From Mastigias papua (Eukaryota > Cnidaria > Scyphozoa > Rhizostomeae > Mastigiidae), in assembly GCA_964019165.1 (NCBI GenBank), contig OZ025278.1:4784517-4848516 (forward strand): a stretch of 64,000 bases of DNA. Reading direction: 5' to 3'. Position 1 is the stretch's first letter. Every line of letters starts with the position of its first letter. The notes beneath the pieces are model-generated. The model made no database searches. It was not told the DNA's origin and worked only from the letters and a program-made list of their open reading frames with translations. The position numbers and the translations under genes are program-made. Shown one piece after another: positions 22,425-35,214 of this stretch.

Positions 22425-22429
22425 AAACC

Positions 22430-25400
22430 TCCTTTTGTTCTTCCCTAACCTCCTCTTTGCTCATCTAATAATTATAGACAGGTTGCTTAGTAGAAATCGT
22501 GCTCTCAAAAGTCAAGATAAAACTTAGCTTGCTGAAAGAATGAATGAGAATGGTTCTAAACCTGCACGATCTTTTCAATTAAAATATTAATACTTCTCAG
22601 CTTTGTCTATGAATGTGTCAAATAAATGTGTTCTGGAATGTTTTCATACTTTCTTTCATTCATTGTCACATATTCATCACTATGGTACAAGGCAAGCTAA
22701 CAAAAATGACATTTCTCCAACTTAGAAAAATACCCTCCAATAAGGTCTTATGTCAGTGTGCTACTGTCAGGCAAAGTGCTAAAATGACATTTCTGATTAT
22801 ACCAGAAGATCGCCATCTGCAAGAAGCTTTCAACTAAATCTGAACCATTCCATCATAAAAAGGTGTATAATATATTGCCTTTTCAATTCTAGTAGTGATT
22901 GATTCAAAACATAGCTAAGTCAAAGTACCTTTCAAATACTTTATTAGCTAAAATGTTTGCCTCTTTGCATTTTTGACTTTATCAAAGTGTGCTCTCTCCT
23001 CGATTAGTTATGTAACTATTGAGAGAGTTCCTTCTCTAAATAATTCGCTCCATGCAATTTAGTTTGTTACTATGTTCATGTAAAGTATTTGAACTTTTGG
23101 TACTTGTCTGTATCTTAAATATTTATTTTAATTACTTGTATAGTTATTCTCAAGAAATTGTATGGAGTGAATTTAAAGTGAATTGAACTGAACTAAAAGT
23201 TAGAAATAAGGTAGCGACAATCAATTTTGAAATTAAAAGCGGATGAAGGAGCTCACACAGCCAATGATACAAGCAATATAACAATAATGAAATTAATGGG
23301 GGTATCACGATGGGTCTCACATCCAGAATTTAGCGCACTAGGCAGCTCTTTTGATACATTGTAGTATCAACACAAAAACCATGATTTTGGCTTAATAAAA
23401 AGCTTACGAGAAGACGGACAGGAATTGCAAAACCCTGCTTAAAAAGCATAGTTCCTCATCCTCGAATAAGCAGCAATCAGTTGTTTTTCCATATGCCGTT
23501 GATAGACAGTCCACAATAGCGGCAATCCATGCCATTGGAGATCTACTAATAGCACAGGATTGAAGTGACATTAATGATAGCATAATTTTCACTGAATCCG
23601 TCTTAAATATAATTTCTGTTGCCTATTGCTGGAAATCTACCATCGACGGCAAGGAACAAGAAAACAATCGATCCAACAATGCGCGGCAAAACCCACAGTG
23701 GCAAGATGAAATCAACCTGGTCACTATAGATAGCTCGCCTCAGATAAACTCACTGCAAACTTCTCCCCCGCTTTTGCCGAGCTAGTCCATTTACCCTGTA
23801 TAACTCGCTTCATATAAACAGTCCCTAAATCAATGACTTTACCCGTATTCGGAGATCACATAGATTCACTTATTTTTATCTCTTCATTATTCGATTGCCA
23901 GAGATGTCTGGAATTATTACTATTTTGTCAGTCGTGGACTCTACGATTTCAGTTGTTATGTCTTCATGTTTCTAGCTATATTGGACTCCGACCCCATCAT
24001 CTAAATCTATATGATGATAAAAATAAGTAATTTTAGTAATGATCGATTAAAGTTGAAAGTATTGTTAAGTATTGCATGTCATATTCTTAAAGTTAGAAAT
24101 GCATTAGGACTAAGAGCTTCAATTCAATCACAATGATTTTAGCCTTGTAAAGAGATGCTTAACAAGACATTACTAGTTACAAATATACGTCCTTTCATAA
24201 ATCCCAATTGATTACTGAATGGTAAGGTACAACTAGCGAACGTGTTTGTTTTAAGACCTGTGCGGTAAGTTGGGCCATGAATCCTTTGTAAAGCCATGAT
24301 GTGAAATGCATGTTATTATTCTCTAATGAAGCCGAGAGATATAGTTGACGGGAGCAGAATGACCCCAGGTCTCAGCCGAAGAGGACCCCAAAAACAGTTA
24401 TGAAATGATTCCTTTGGGGTTGCAAGAACTATAAGAATTTAATGATGAGATCCTGAGGTCTCCAGTTTGTTTATTTGCCACGGTTAACTAAATATCACTA
24501 CCAGTGAAAAAATGTCGCTAGACTTCAAATAAAGACCATTGTTGATCAAATCTATTTAAGATATGTAAAACATTTTACTTTAGGATCTTCGTGTGTGGAA
24601 ACATTATAGTGGAATTTCAGAGAAGTAATGGCATAATTAAATTAGAGTTCTTTTACCTTTTTAATTAAGAGACTCAAAGCATTTTTCATCTATGAAAGTT
24701 AATTATACACTGTCCATTATCTATTCATGACGATAAAGGATAAGCTGTCAATTCGTGTTGCAGGTATATGATTCATCACGATTAAATTGAAATCAGCTCT
24801 GTTAGCTAACGTAAGTCTACAGTGAAAGGATCCTTGTGCTAACTTTACTTTTAAAGTCATTCACTATCAATACGAGCTAATGTAACTACATTAAATTGAA
24901 GCTGCATAGACATCATGGCAAGAATTTCATGCTTATGAGTACAAGCTATTAGGGCAATTGACATAACATTTATAAAGCAAAGTATCATTTAAAATGTCTT
25001 CGTGATACCTTAATGAAGATATTCCAGATATTGGAAGCATTCATAATGTTCACTATTTTGATAAACACCTGTTATAAATTGTAGAGTGGACATAAGCCAC
25101 TGACATCGATAGTTTTTGCAAAAAGAAGTCGTCCAGGACCTAGTACAAAATTTAACTCCTTTACGGAGAGACGATCGATACTTTGAATGCCTAGAAATGA
25201 GCCAAAAGTAGCTTAAAGTGACACCTTTCTCTCTATTATCCTTCTTGGCTAGGAATACTGAAAACACTAACTTGCGGATTTTAGATGCAAAATGCAAAAA
25301 TCAGCAAGAGAGACTAGGTCAGTTACGAACGGACATAATTCATCACATTTCGTAATAGCTCCTCCAAGAAAACAGGCTTGGGTCTTTAAGACGTACAATA

Positions 25401-25850
25401 AGCTTTTTCCGCAAAAAGTGATTTACTACTTTACGAAAGAGGCAGAAAATGGCGAACAATAACTATATTTTAAACATTGCGCTTCTCATAGAATAAATTG
25501 CATAATTGATCACTAATCGTCATCTTCCTAATAGAGCGCTGATATTCTACTTGAGGGATACTATAGTTTTCAATGGCATTGCAAGTACGAGGCTAAAATG
25601 GAGAGCGTTTGAAGTAGAATCAACAGCCTATATATATTAGACGGCAGAATAAGATCAGCTTTATCTAAGACTGAGGTGCCAGTACTAGCAGGTCATGGGT
25701 ATGCTTGGTAAAATTGGATGGTTGTGATAGATTAATTCAAAAATAATTTGAATTACCTATGCCAAAGCAGAGGTCGCAGTCATTATACATGCTTATGATT
25801 TCAAATCTGTAGCTTCTCTTTAAAGAATGCTAAGCTTACTGATTTCACTT
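22430..25850. other. Long stretch with no recognisable gene
   Basis: About 3.4 kb of AT-rich sequence. I see no protein family, RNA gene or defined repeat. A minus open frame at 23,592-23,404 contains LQSCAI, faintly like exon 2 of gene 1 (YQSCAI). The similarity does not extend, so no feature is called. Confidence 0.4.
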
Positions 25851-25862
25851 TCAGTTTTCCAG

Positions 25863-26159
25863 CTATGTTCAACATGCATGCATACTAACCTACCTTACCT
25901 GAAGTATGCGATCTTCAACGTTACCAAGCCCAAACAGAAATTGATCTGGTAAATTTCTAGAACATTCATTGGTCTGAATGAAGATGAACTTGAAAATAAA
26001 TGCATTAAGCATAGATCATGCAAGTCAGTGAATACAAGAAAACAGTGGAGAGAATTGTCATCTGAATAGCACATTCAATGAGGATCTATTTGATATAGTA
26101 ATATTGTCTGAAAAAATGTTGGGTGGACATACAAAAGACCAGACCATATGACCAGAAAT
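25863..26159 (+). pseudogene. Broken copy of the PAN/apple exon of gene 2
   Basis: The segment aligns over its length with gene 2's exon at 52,660-52,966. It begins after an acceptor TTCAGTTTTCCAG and ends with CCAGAAAT/GTAAAT, where gene 2 has CCAGAAAT/GTATGT. Shared words include LNEDELENKCIKHRSCKSVN versus gene 2's LNENECENKCIGHKSCKSIN, reading NTR straight after in both. It has a TAA stop where gene 2 encodes GHV, and loses a PAN cysteine (NEC becomes DEL). It also has a net deletion of about two bases after NTR that shifts the frame. No matching linker or FReD exon was found near it; a LINE 3' fragment follows within about 60 bases. It shows that gene 2 had at least one paralogue on the same strand. 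Confidence 0.87.
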
Positions 26160-26214
26160 GTAAATCAATTTAAATGAATGTAGTAATTGAAAGAACACCA
26201 GCAAAATAAGCTTT

Positions 26215-26390
26215 CAAAGAACATTTGAAAAAGCAAAGGGTAATCGAGGAAGACCAAGATACACGTAGATAAAACAACTAAATAAAGATCTGAAGGAAAT
26301 AAACAAAACAGTGGATGAATTAACTGAGAACAATTACAAGCGGAAGGAATGGAAGAAAACAGTGGCAAGGCTAATGTCTTGAAGAAGACG
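26215..26390 (+). mobile_element. LINE C-terminal fragment (RTE-like tail)
   Basis: The plus strand reads GNRGRPRYT, a stop, then IKQLNKDLKEI, followed by WKKTVARLMS and TGA. The GxRGRPk.TW...i..Dl.......a.DR..Wr..V pattern is the end of RTE/jockey-type LINE ORFs, the same region as in the copy at 5.8 kb but of a different family. It is only about 175 bases long and carries a stop where the conserved Trp should be. It lies directly behind the dead PAN exon and may have landed in its former intron. Confidence 0.65.
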
Positions 26391-27279
26391 GAAAAGCTAT
26401 TTAGAAGAAGAAGAGTAATTGAAAGACATTTCACTGAAGCAGCAATTAAACTATGAAATAGAAAAGGCTGATAACAAAAACTGCAAAAAATAGTTTATGG
26501 AGAAAATGATCCTACTAACAGACTGATACATTATACGGCTGTGTCACAATGGTAGATTTTGTGTACTTTCAGAGGGGCATAACTGTTAATTTTTTCGACT
26601 TTTGTAAAGTAATTTTGCCTACTCGAATACAAAAATGTTGACTAATCTAATCAAAATGACACAGGTTCCTAGCTGGCCTAAAAGCCAGTATTGCATGTTT
26701 TATGTTTGCCAAGGCATTTTAATTTTGAGCATTTCTTGCAATCTTGGAATTCAACTTTGGTTAATTATTGAATCATTTATGTTGTCCATCAATCATCGAC
26801 CATTAATTCTGAATTTAATTTGAATATAAATAATGCAAGGAACTAGTTATGCTTTAGAATGTAGTTATATTCCTATTTTCAAACATTTTCTGTACCATAA
26901 CCCTTTTACAAACCACAATGAACGAGATTCCTCCCATCTCTAGAGCAACCTGCAGCAATTTTTGGATCAAAACTATTTGACGTCATTAAAAGCTAATTTA
27001 CGATCCAAATAGGGTGACGTTATATCACGTTTTTTACTAGTACATAAAAAATAGAGGAAACCACGTTGATCAGAAAAGGAGCTGCATTAGTTCTGCTAGA
27101 CAGGCGATGTTGATCAGGGAGATATCGATAAGAGCCATATTTTGTGATCTATGTGAAAGCTTTCCATTTCCTCTCAAAACATTGATTTCTCAACCTAAGG
27201 GGAGTTTTCGAGCCCAGGAAACAGGGAGTTCTTCATCTTCTATCATCTTCATGGTCATCACCATTATTGTTTAACGTTG

Positions 27280-28330
27280 TCTTTTATTCATAGTCTCTTA
27301 AAACTGATTAACACCAATAGTATGCACAGATTTTAAGAGGAAAAATTTACAAGGATAATTACAAAAGCAAAAGAACGCAGGTAGGCTACATGGAAATTTT
27401 TCAAGTGTAGTTTATTCCCTATCCTGTCCATTATCTTTCCTTTAAACTTTGCAACTTTTGAAAGCTCCTTGATCTCATCGCTCAAAGTTTACCACACTAA
27501 GCGTGCTCTGAATGAAGGCTACACCATACCACATGTTATTCCTTTTATCATTAGTAACTTGCAGAGGTTCTTAATTCTGAGATCATAGAGAATATCTTTC
27601 CTTTCACGGAGCTTCCAAACATGTGATGGAATTATATGTCTCAGTTGCATGTTAATTTACACAGTCAAGTTTTGGAGATTTTTCTATTTATCGTTACAGT
27701 GTTGTTTTTCTCCAACATTTTATCTAAAGGGTAGTTCATTGGCATGGTTGAATATTCTTAGAACACGCTTATGAATTTGGTTTACTATATGATAGGCATC
27801 TTTGGCAAGAAATATGCGTACCAATGGAAAATATTTCAAGTTTGAAATAATCACTATGTTTCATAGTTTTATTGCTTTATATATTGAAAGATAAGGACTT
27901 AATTGCCCGAGAGCATGTACATTTTGATTTCTTTTGTTACATATCGCTTATAATTGTTTGTTGAATGAAAAATGGTTACCAAGTTAAATTACAGAACGAT
28001 TAACGTGTCTAATGTAGGGTATCCTTTACCTATGATTTTTAAGAGTAACTATTGCCTTTCTCTTAGTTCTGGGAACATTAGTTGCGACTTATTAAGGTTT
28101 GCCAACATGCCATTAGTATAAAACCTCTGTACGAATATACGTAGGTCATGCTCAAGGTTTTTGTAATTTCACTTATACGAGTGTCCCTTGAATACAATGT
28201 AGTGTCATCAACAAAATTGCAGATTTCGTAATCTAATTTTGTACAAAGCAAGTCGTTTACATAGATATTAAATAGTAAAAGTCACAGGACTGAGACCTGG
28301 AGACATCTATCTTGATATTTCCCTGGAAGC
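27280..28330 (-). mobile_element. LINE (CR1-like) reverse transcriptase pseudogene, 3' half
   Basis: Minus-strand reading begins near 28,320 with LLFNIYVNDLL. The catalytic block follows as ICNFVDDTTLYSRDT (around 28,200-28,225), an FVDD variant of Y/FADD. Far downstream come WKLRERKDILYDLRIKNL and SDEIKELSKVAKFKGKI, the C-terminal LWN.LP.ei......FK.kl region of CR1-like LINEs. Frames change several times and stops are frequent, so this is an old, dead copy. The 3' end is probably near 27,270-27,280, where TTTAACGTTGTCTTTTATTC occurs; no clean tail was defined. Confidence 0.8.
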
Positions 28331-28489
28331 TTTCATGATACCTAACTCTTACTCTTAGAGTCAATGTTTATGTAGTTATCCATCAGTTTCAGTTTTTTTT
28401 GCTAGTGAAATCCATATGCCTCTAATTCTGCAATGAGGAGATCATGAGGTATACCGTCCTATACCTTTGACAAATACATAAATACAGTA

Positions 28490-28722
28490 AGGTCTGCTGG
28501 GGTAAAGTGGGTAACCCGGCCTAAAATGGGTAGTTCACCATATCAAAATTAATCACATCTTGTATCTCTTTCATACCTAATTTATGTGACTTCTATAGAA
28601 AGATATTGTACCAAGTTAAAAATGTGGCAATTTCATTTTTCATGGGCATAAGTCAATAACAATGATGCAAATATTCACTTACCCACTTTATCCCCGGTTA
28701 CCCATTCTACCCCAGCAGACCC
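28490..28722. mobile_element. MITE with GGTCTGCTGGGGTA ends and TA target
   Basis: The left end is AGGTCTGCTGGGGTAAAGTG. The right end, reverse-complemented, is GGGTCTGCTGGGGTAGAATG. Each continues into GGGTAACC. TA flanks both sides (28,488-28,489 and 28,723-28,724). It is 233 bp, with GGGTA words repeated near both ends and no coding content. TA duplication suggests a mariner-type mobiliser. Confidence 0.85.
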
Positions 28723-28724
28723 TA

Positions 28725-31700
28725 TCAACTATACTAAAAGTGCCAAAAGTCTTTACCCATACTCCTTTAACTCTTACTAGTGAATACTGTGCACTATGCT
28801 CCTCCTTAATGCCCAAAACTAGACTTAATAGAATGGACTGTAGAAAACCTTCCATTTGTGCTTGGAGTATTCTCTAACGTTGCAGATACCGATGGAAAGA
28901 CAAAGATAGGCCTGTAATTCACCTATGCAAAGGTAATACCTTCATTTTAGCATGGTGATACATCAGCAGCCTAAAGTTCTTTTGGAAATCTAGATTCATA
29001 GATGGCAGAGTTGATGTTGATTGTGAAGAATTGAATGACTTTTCGATTTTTAATAGTGTTTGTATGTTTATTTCATCTACTATATCCATTGCATTTTATA
29101 TTGAAATTTAGAATCAATAGAATCAGACTTTTTATGACGAGAAAAGTCCATATTCCGTCGAATTTAATTCCATTTATAGCTGTATATGACCTGGACACTA
29201 TTACTAAGTAACATAAACTGGTGAGTCAAAAGTTATCTAATTTATGGTTTTATCCCTTTATTAAAATTATCACAAATTTTAGGAACTGATTATCTCTAGA
29301 TAGATGAAACGAAATTGATGTAATCTTACATATCCTGTATTTTCCTTACAAATTGAGTTCTGCATAGGAATTAGAACTAGATATGAGCAAAGACATAATT
29401 AAATATTCTCTACTTTAGGCCATGGTGGCAATAGGAGAGTTTTTGTTAGGGTATCAAAGTTCAGACTATCAAAGTCAGTAGACACTCTGCACACATTAGC
29501 ATTCAACAATGACCAGATAAAACATTGATTTGTATGCAAGAGAAAAATTTTTATGTACATACTTCCAGAAAGTAGTGTAGCTACACGGGAAGTAGGGAGC
29601 ATCGTATCCATACTATTTTGAAACTCTATCCAAGTTGTCTTTATCCCAGCTTTATTATTTTCAAACCTTTGTTTTGCTAGACAATCTTGCTTACTTTTTA
29701 ACATATTTGTGAAACTCATCCATAGCCACCGTAATTAGAGAAAATTTCCATCCACGACGTCTGTTGCAAATCCTTCAACTAATTACATTTTTAGGAAGTT
29801 TTCAAACTCCGTACAATTCCAACTCACCGTCTATTTATGACTTAACAGGAGCAATGTTTTGGAAATTAGTGCAAAACTTTGCAACCTCTCCAAGCTTGAT
29901 GCATTGATGTTCCCATGTGGAAAGGTGGAAAGGATTCACACCTTATCTTCTCAGTGACACTTTACACCCAATATGACATTAAGTTTTCACGTTAATAAAG
30001 GAAATGAATCCCTTAGAGTTGTAAGTTGAAAGGGACTTGTTCCTATCTATACTGGGAGACAAAGCGCTTCTGTTACGCATGGATCCAGCCATTGGATAAA
30101 ACATAATGTAAAATCTACCTTGATACTAATTTCTAATTTCTTAATCACTAAACTCTTTTGTAAGGATTTTCAGGTAAAATGGCAAGTTTTATAGGACGGT
30201 AAGAGATCTATGTTAGCTTGTCAAAATATGATCTATCTACTGCTGATTTGAGAAGAGAAATACTATTGTAACAATATGAATAATGAATATTTTACATACC
30301 CGCGAATATATTATTGCATTTCCGCTACTGTTGTGCTAATTATTAGCTAAACAGTTTTAAAGGTATATACTAGGCTTGAGCCGGAAAAAATTCCCTATAT
30401 CAGTTAGCTCAAGAAGACTAATTAAAACCAATAAATCAGAGAAACAAAACCGAAGCTCCATACATGTGTGTCTATTTCCGATATTACTCTAACCCTAGTA
30501 TCTAGAGTCTAGGTAGAGCTTTACTCTTTTAAAATTCAAACTGATCTAAATATAATTGGCTGAGTGCATGTAAGATTGCAAAATTTTAACTTCTGATAAT
30601 TAATTAACTCTTAATATGAGTCATATCCAACTCCGAGCTATTGCACGTAGCTGATTTACAAATAACAGCAAATTATACTAAGGTCATTATTTGGTACACT
30701 TATAAACTGTTCAGTTACAATTTAAGTTGTCTTTACCAAAGGGCTGATGAAAACGAGAACTTTTTCCTGAACCACACCCTATACTAGTGCTTTGCTGAAT
30801 CTTAATAATGAGGACAACCATTTGTACAGGCAAAAACCTAAGCTTCTTTTATTAGTAGTGATTGAAGTAGAATGAGCTCCTCTATAGTGGTTGCACCAGT
30901 CATGTTGAAACGGAGGGTAATAAGGAAAATATGGGTATTATGCAAAGTTCCCAGGACAACAACTCTTCTTAGATTAAAGGAGCACCCTATAGATAGAGAT
31001 TTGCACACATTTTGTTAAGATAAGTTCTTATCAGAAAATACCGATCGTCTTCTCAAAAAGGTAGGAAAGCTCGACAATCCTTCTTCGGCCCCTATGAGGC
31101 AGTTTGTATGATTTCGAAATTCTAAGTTTCCCTCAACTCCATTACCTTCTATTCATTAATCCTCACTTATTTCCTGCCTTACTTTATGTATTCCTGTGCT
31201 TTGCTTTTCTTGGTTTTGATTTTTTTACATCATTCTTAGATCTACAATTACAACACATGATTACAAGACAATACCTCTAGGAGAATGATAATACATTGCA
31301 ACCTTGAGGCTTAACAGAAAACGTGTACATAAGTAAACTACAATATCTAACAAATATATGTACCTACTATTAATGCCGAAAATCATGGAGCACTTACATA
31401 ACATCCATTATATAACTTTTAGCTCACAGATGTACCATATCATGCTTTGCTTTCATTTAACCTATAAAGTACATGAGAGATAATAGAACCTATCTAGATT
31501 ATGAACCTTTCAGTAACTGAGCTTGGAGAGAAAAGAATCCCTCACTTTTCAAGAATTGGTCCAGAGATGAATTAATTCTGGCATTTTGCTGTTTTTGAGT
31601 ACACTTTATACTCTCATTCGCTGGCCATATTTACAATCAGTTTGGTAGAAAGCACTAAGTTGGCTAATTCTATTACGAAATTATTCAGTTTTCACATATC

Positions 31701-31900
31701 ATATGACATTAAACTTTAATCAGTTACCTGTTGTTTCTGAACTATTAAGACGAGAGAGAACTCAGTGAATTTATTATACTGGCGTGTTATTCATCATCAT
31801 CGACATGAATTCAATTCAGTGGCATAGAATGATTGAATTGTGAAGAAAACTCTCAATTTCTCACCTGCTCTGGGTGTCCCAAATTATTAGCTAAGTAATG
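28725..31900. other. Long stretch with no recognisable gene
   Basis: About 3.2 kb of AT-rich sequence with only chance open frames (the longest on the minus strand, 29,719-29,399, matches no family I know). No repeat or RNA signature was recognised. Confidence 0.4.
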
Positions 31901-31903
31901 CTA

Positions 31904-32191
31904 CAATGCCAGCCAAAAGTAGTTAGAACATCTACACAATTGTACTGATTTCCGAACCCTGCCGTTTCTCTTTGGCACCACTTAACATGCAGACCCCCTC
32001 CCCCCTGAAACAATGTTGATTCGATAGTGGAGACCAGTAGCTTTAAAAACACGCATCACTTTTGGCCTTCGAGTTGCCCACATTTGCTTCATACAACATT
32101 GTTTAACGGGGGGGGGGAGGGGTGGGGGGATGCTATAGCTCATCTATAGCGTAAATCATAGCAAGTGTTCCAAGACTTTTGGCAGGCATTG
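31904..32191. mobile_element. Tc1-type MITE with inner G/C-tract foldback
   Basis: The left end is CAATGCCAGCCAAAAGTAGT. The right end, reverse-complemented, is CAATGCCTGCCAAAAGTCTT. TA is present on both sides (31,902-31,903 and 32,192-32,193). CAxTGCCxGCCAAAAGT is a common Tc1-like terminus. Inside, ACCCCCTCCCCCCTGAAAC pairs with a G-run segment (GTTTAACGGGGGGGGGGAGG), and CAATGTTG pairs with CAACATTG. The 288-bp element can therefore fold back on itself. Confidence 0.85.
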
Positions 32192-32934
32192 TAGTATGAT
32201 ACTACGGAAAGGAAAACTTTCAACATATGAAGTATTCAATATTGAATTGTCAGACTGTTGATATCGTAAGCGAATGCGGCAAGACAATAGAAAATCTTCC
32301 AGTCTAAGTCTTTGGGTTATTTTCACTCATTATTGTTCTTTAGAAACAAAGTAAAAACCACTTAATAATACAAAGAAGCAGACATTAGCTTTAACTGATA
32401 TGATAAGTAGTTGTCTAGGAGACAGAGTTGTATAACTATAGATTATAACTATAGATTCGAAACTAGCTTAAATATTTGTGAGTTGCCTTGTTTCTTGTTT
32501 TAACTAGTATAGAAAATGGATGTTAAATTTTGCAATGCGAAAATTTTCTTTCTATACTATTAATTGCGTAAGTAATCACTTACTTCCTGTTTAATTAAAG
32601 AGTTTGATATTTTTTGCATACAATGTTGCTGAGTGACATGGCCTGCTATCTGATAATACAGCATGAGTGACTTATGAATACTACCAATTGTGACTTTAAC
32701 CACAAGGATTACATAATGATTTTCCATCTTCTGAAAACTTTAATAAAGGTTCGCACTTATAATTTGCGTAAACATTGGGGAAGCTATCGACTCTCCTGCC
32801 TCTTACGCTTTGCATTCAGTGTCTTGACGCTTGTCATAGGAGGAGGCGACTTACTTCTTAGCGCTAACCAAAACTAAGAAAAAATGCGGCAATACAGCTA
32901 TATCAAATGGCTTAGCAGCTAGCAACTATACCTC

Positions 32935-33208
32935 GGTCCAGTATTCACACTTGTCGTAAGAAATAGGGATGTCCCAGTCATACGTAAGTATGCTTCCACA
33001 CTTGTACTTGTCGTAATTCGCATAAGTTCATGGGACATCAGCAACATGATATTTTCTAATAGGACTCAACTATATTTTACTGGACGTCGGGGACGTCTGG
33101 GACGGCAGTGTTAGCTTATGAAAATATGGTCACACTTGTTATAAGAAACGTAAGAAGAAGGATAATAGTCGATTTCACTGATTCTTACGACTAGTGTGAA
33201 CCAGGCTG
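32935..33208. mobile_element. MITE with TTCACACTtGTCGTAAGAA ends
   Basis: The left end has TATTCACACTTGTCGTAAGA. The right end, reverse-complemented, has GGTTCACACTAGTCGTAAGA. Further partial copies of CACACTTGT.....TAAG lie inside (near 32,997 and 33,131), as well as GACGTC words near 33,084. No coding content. The target duplication could not be read with certainty. Confidence 0.7.
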
Positions 33209-33611
33209 TATAACCACAGCAAATCATCAACAAAAGGCATCCTAGCTGAAGAGTGGAGGACGGCCACACAAATTTCTAATACTTTTCTTGCTATTTCAAT
33301 TGCTGATTCATCTTTGGTGTAAAATGCTGTCCAGTTATACTGTAAGCTTTAATTGTACCTTTGAAGTACTAGATATGGTTGCGTGTCATATAATTCAAAT
33401 CTACTTGAATTCGCTCTGTTAAGGTTCATGCATCAGTCTTTGTAAATATTCACGCTTTGTCTTCAATTCATGCATAAGAGAAAGCATAAGGTTCCCTATG
33501 AAAATTTGGTTCAAAGCACAGTATATATCTCTCTTGATGGTACGAAGCCATGTTGTAAAGCTGTGTCTTCATAATACTACTCTTCTTGTTAGGAAATCTA
33601 CAACTTCCGTT

Positions 33612-33905
33612 ATGTTAGATCATTTTAACAGCAGCATTAGGTGCTCCTTTTCCATGCCGGCATAAGAGAGTTCCAACGTCCTTGCTCAAATCTGCTGCAA
33701 AGTAGTTATTTCCAGATATTGTTTGATTCTTTGTTATCATAATCAGTTTGAATTTGTAATGGACTTTTTGTAAAATCAATTTTGAAACTGTTATAGCAAG
33801 AATTGTCTTGCAACCTCTGGTCGCTCTAAAAGGGTAGCTCTGTGTAAGACATTTGGCAACAAAGAAATGCACTGCAGCGACGAAAATGAAAGCAAGAATT
33901 ATGTG
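33612..33905 (-). pseudogene. Possible signal-peptide exon lacking a start codon
   Basis: The minus strand is open from a TAA at about 33,911 to a stop near 33,612. It begins (H)IILAFIFVAAVHFFVAKC, a textbook secretion signal core, but no ATG exists in the open part; ATA stands where Met would fit. The remainder (FKLIMITKNQTISGN, FAADLSKDVGTLLCRHGKGA) has a faint parallel to exon 1 of gene 1 (FFRITKGNL.., FLASDV...CRGQKS). It may be the first exon of a further dead relative, or it could begin after a splice site at CTAAG. Not recognised with certainty. Confidence 0.3.
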
Positions 33906-34599
33906 GGATGCTTAGAAAGATTTAATATTGGTATAAAATTGATAAAAGGTAGAGAGTTGCTTTAGAAAATCAGTGGGTATCTTGATTTCCATTGGCACAG
34001 GAAAGCTTGGAGACCCCAGCTTAACAAAAGCACAAGAAGTTCTACCAGAAGGATGCAATGTGTACATTTTTGTACTGAAAAGATAAAATTTAATTCACAT
34101 CCCAAGATTCAAATTACATCGACATTTAAGTTATAGAAGAGTAGGTTATTTTATTTGAAAACAAAGCGTAAGATAATTCTCACTGGAATTGTGAGCTTAG
34201 TTTCCTTTACCTAATGCGCATGCATCGTCCTTTCCGCATAGCATATTTTTAAGCAATCAATAGAAGTGAAAGACTAGAGCACCACAAGTTTCACTTTTCA
34301 ATGGTCTCCTATTTTGTCAGCTTTCTGTTATGTATAGAACACGCATATTTGAATATATTGTGGTACGATATGAGTGGAAAGGGAAGTATTTCTGAATGAG
34401 GTCAATACTAGGAAAGTGGGAATGAGGGTTTGAAATTCGTCTTTCGTCTGGACGTCCTTTGTTGATGGTCACTTGATCAAAACTATGCAGATCACCTCTG
34501 TGACGTCAGACAATCTTGGCCTCGTTTATGCACAAAATACATTCAAATAACAAATGATTGAAATTCAAACTTATTTTATTAAAGGTAAAAGCAGTATAT

Positions 34600-34600
34600 C

Positions 34601-34692
<92 letters not shown>
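34600..34692. repeat. (TA)n microsatellite, left of a palindrome
   Basis: Uninterrupted TA run of about 90 bases. Confidence 0.95.
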
Positions 34693-34693
<1 letters not shown>

Positions 34694-34729
34694 CCAATAG
34701 CCTTTCCACTAAAAGTTTTTAAAAATTTA

Positions 34730-34997
<268 letters not shown>

Positions 34998-35214
34998 GAC
35001 AGGCCTTGAGAACTTTGTAGTTTTATTCCTTTTTATATATTGATTTGATAGATTTGTATATTATTTATATTTCCCCGTTTGTATCATTGGAAAAAATAGG
35101 TAGGCTTCATTGGTGTAAAAGAGAAAGGGACTGCGGCGGCGGATTTTAGAAAATGTTTTTCAAACTTAGATTATACAAGCCACACGAAACTGATTAGACA
35201 ACAATACATGACAT

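Noticed and set aside
23404..23592. Minus frame containing LQSCAI, similar to YQSCAI of gene 1 exon 2
   Set aside because: Only about six residues match; the following sequence has none of the module's motifs.
34506..34709. Open frame of about 67 codons made largely of Ile-Tyr repeats on the minus strand
   Set aside because: It is a translation of the (TA)n microsatellite and has no coding support.
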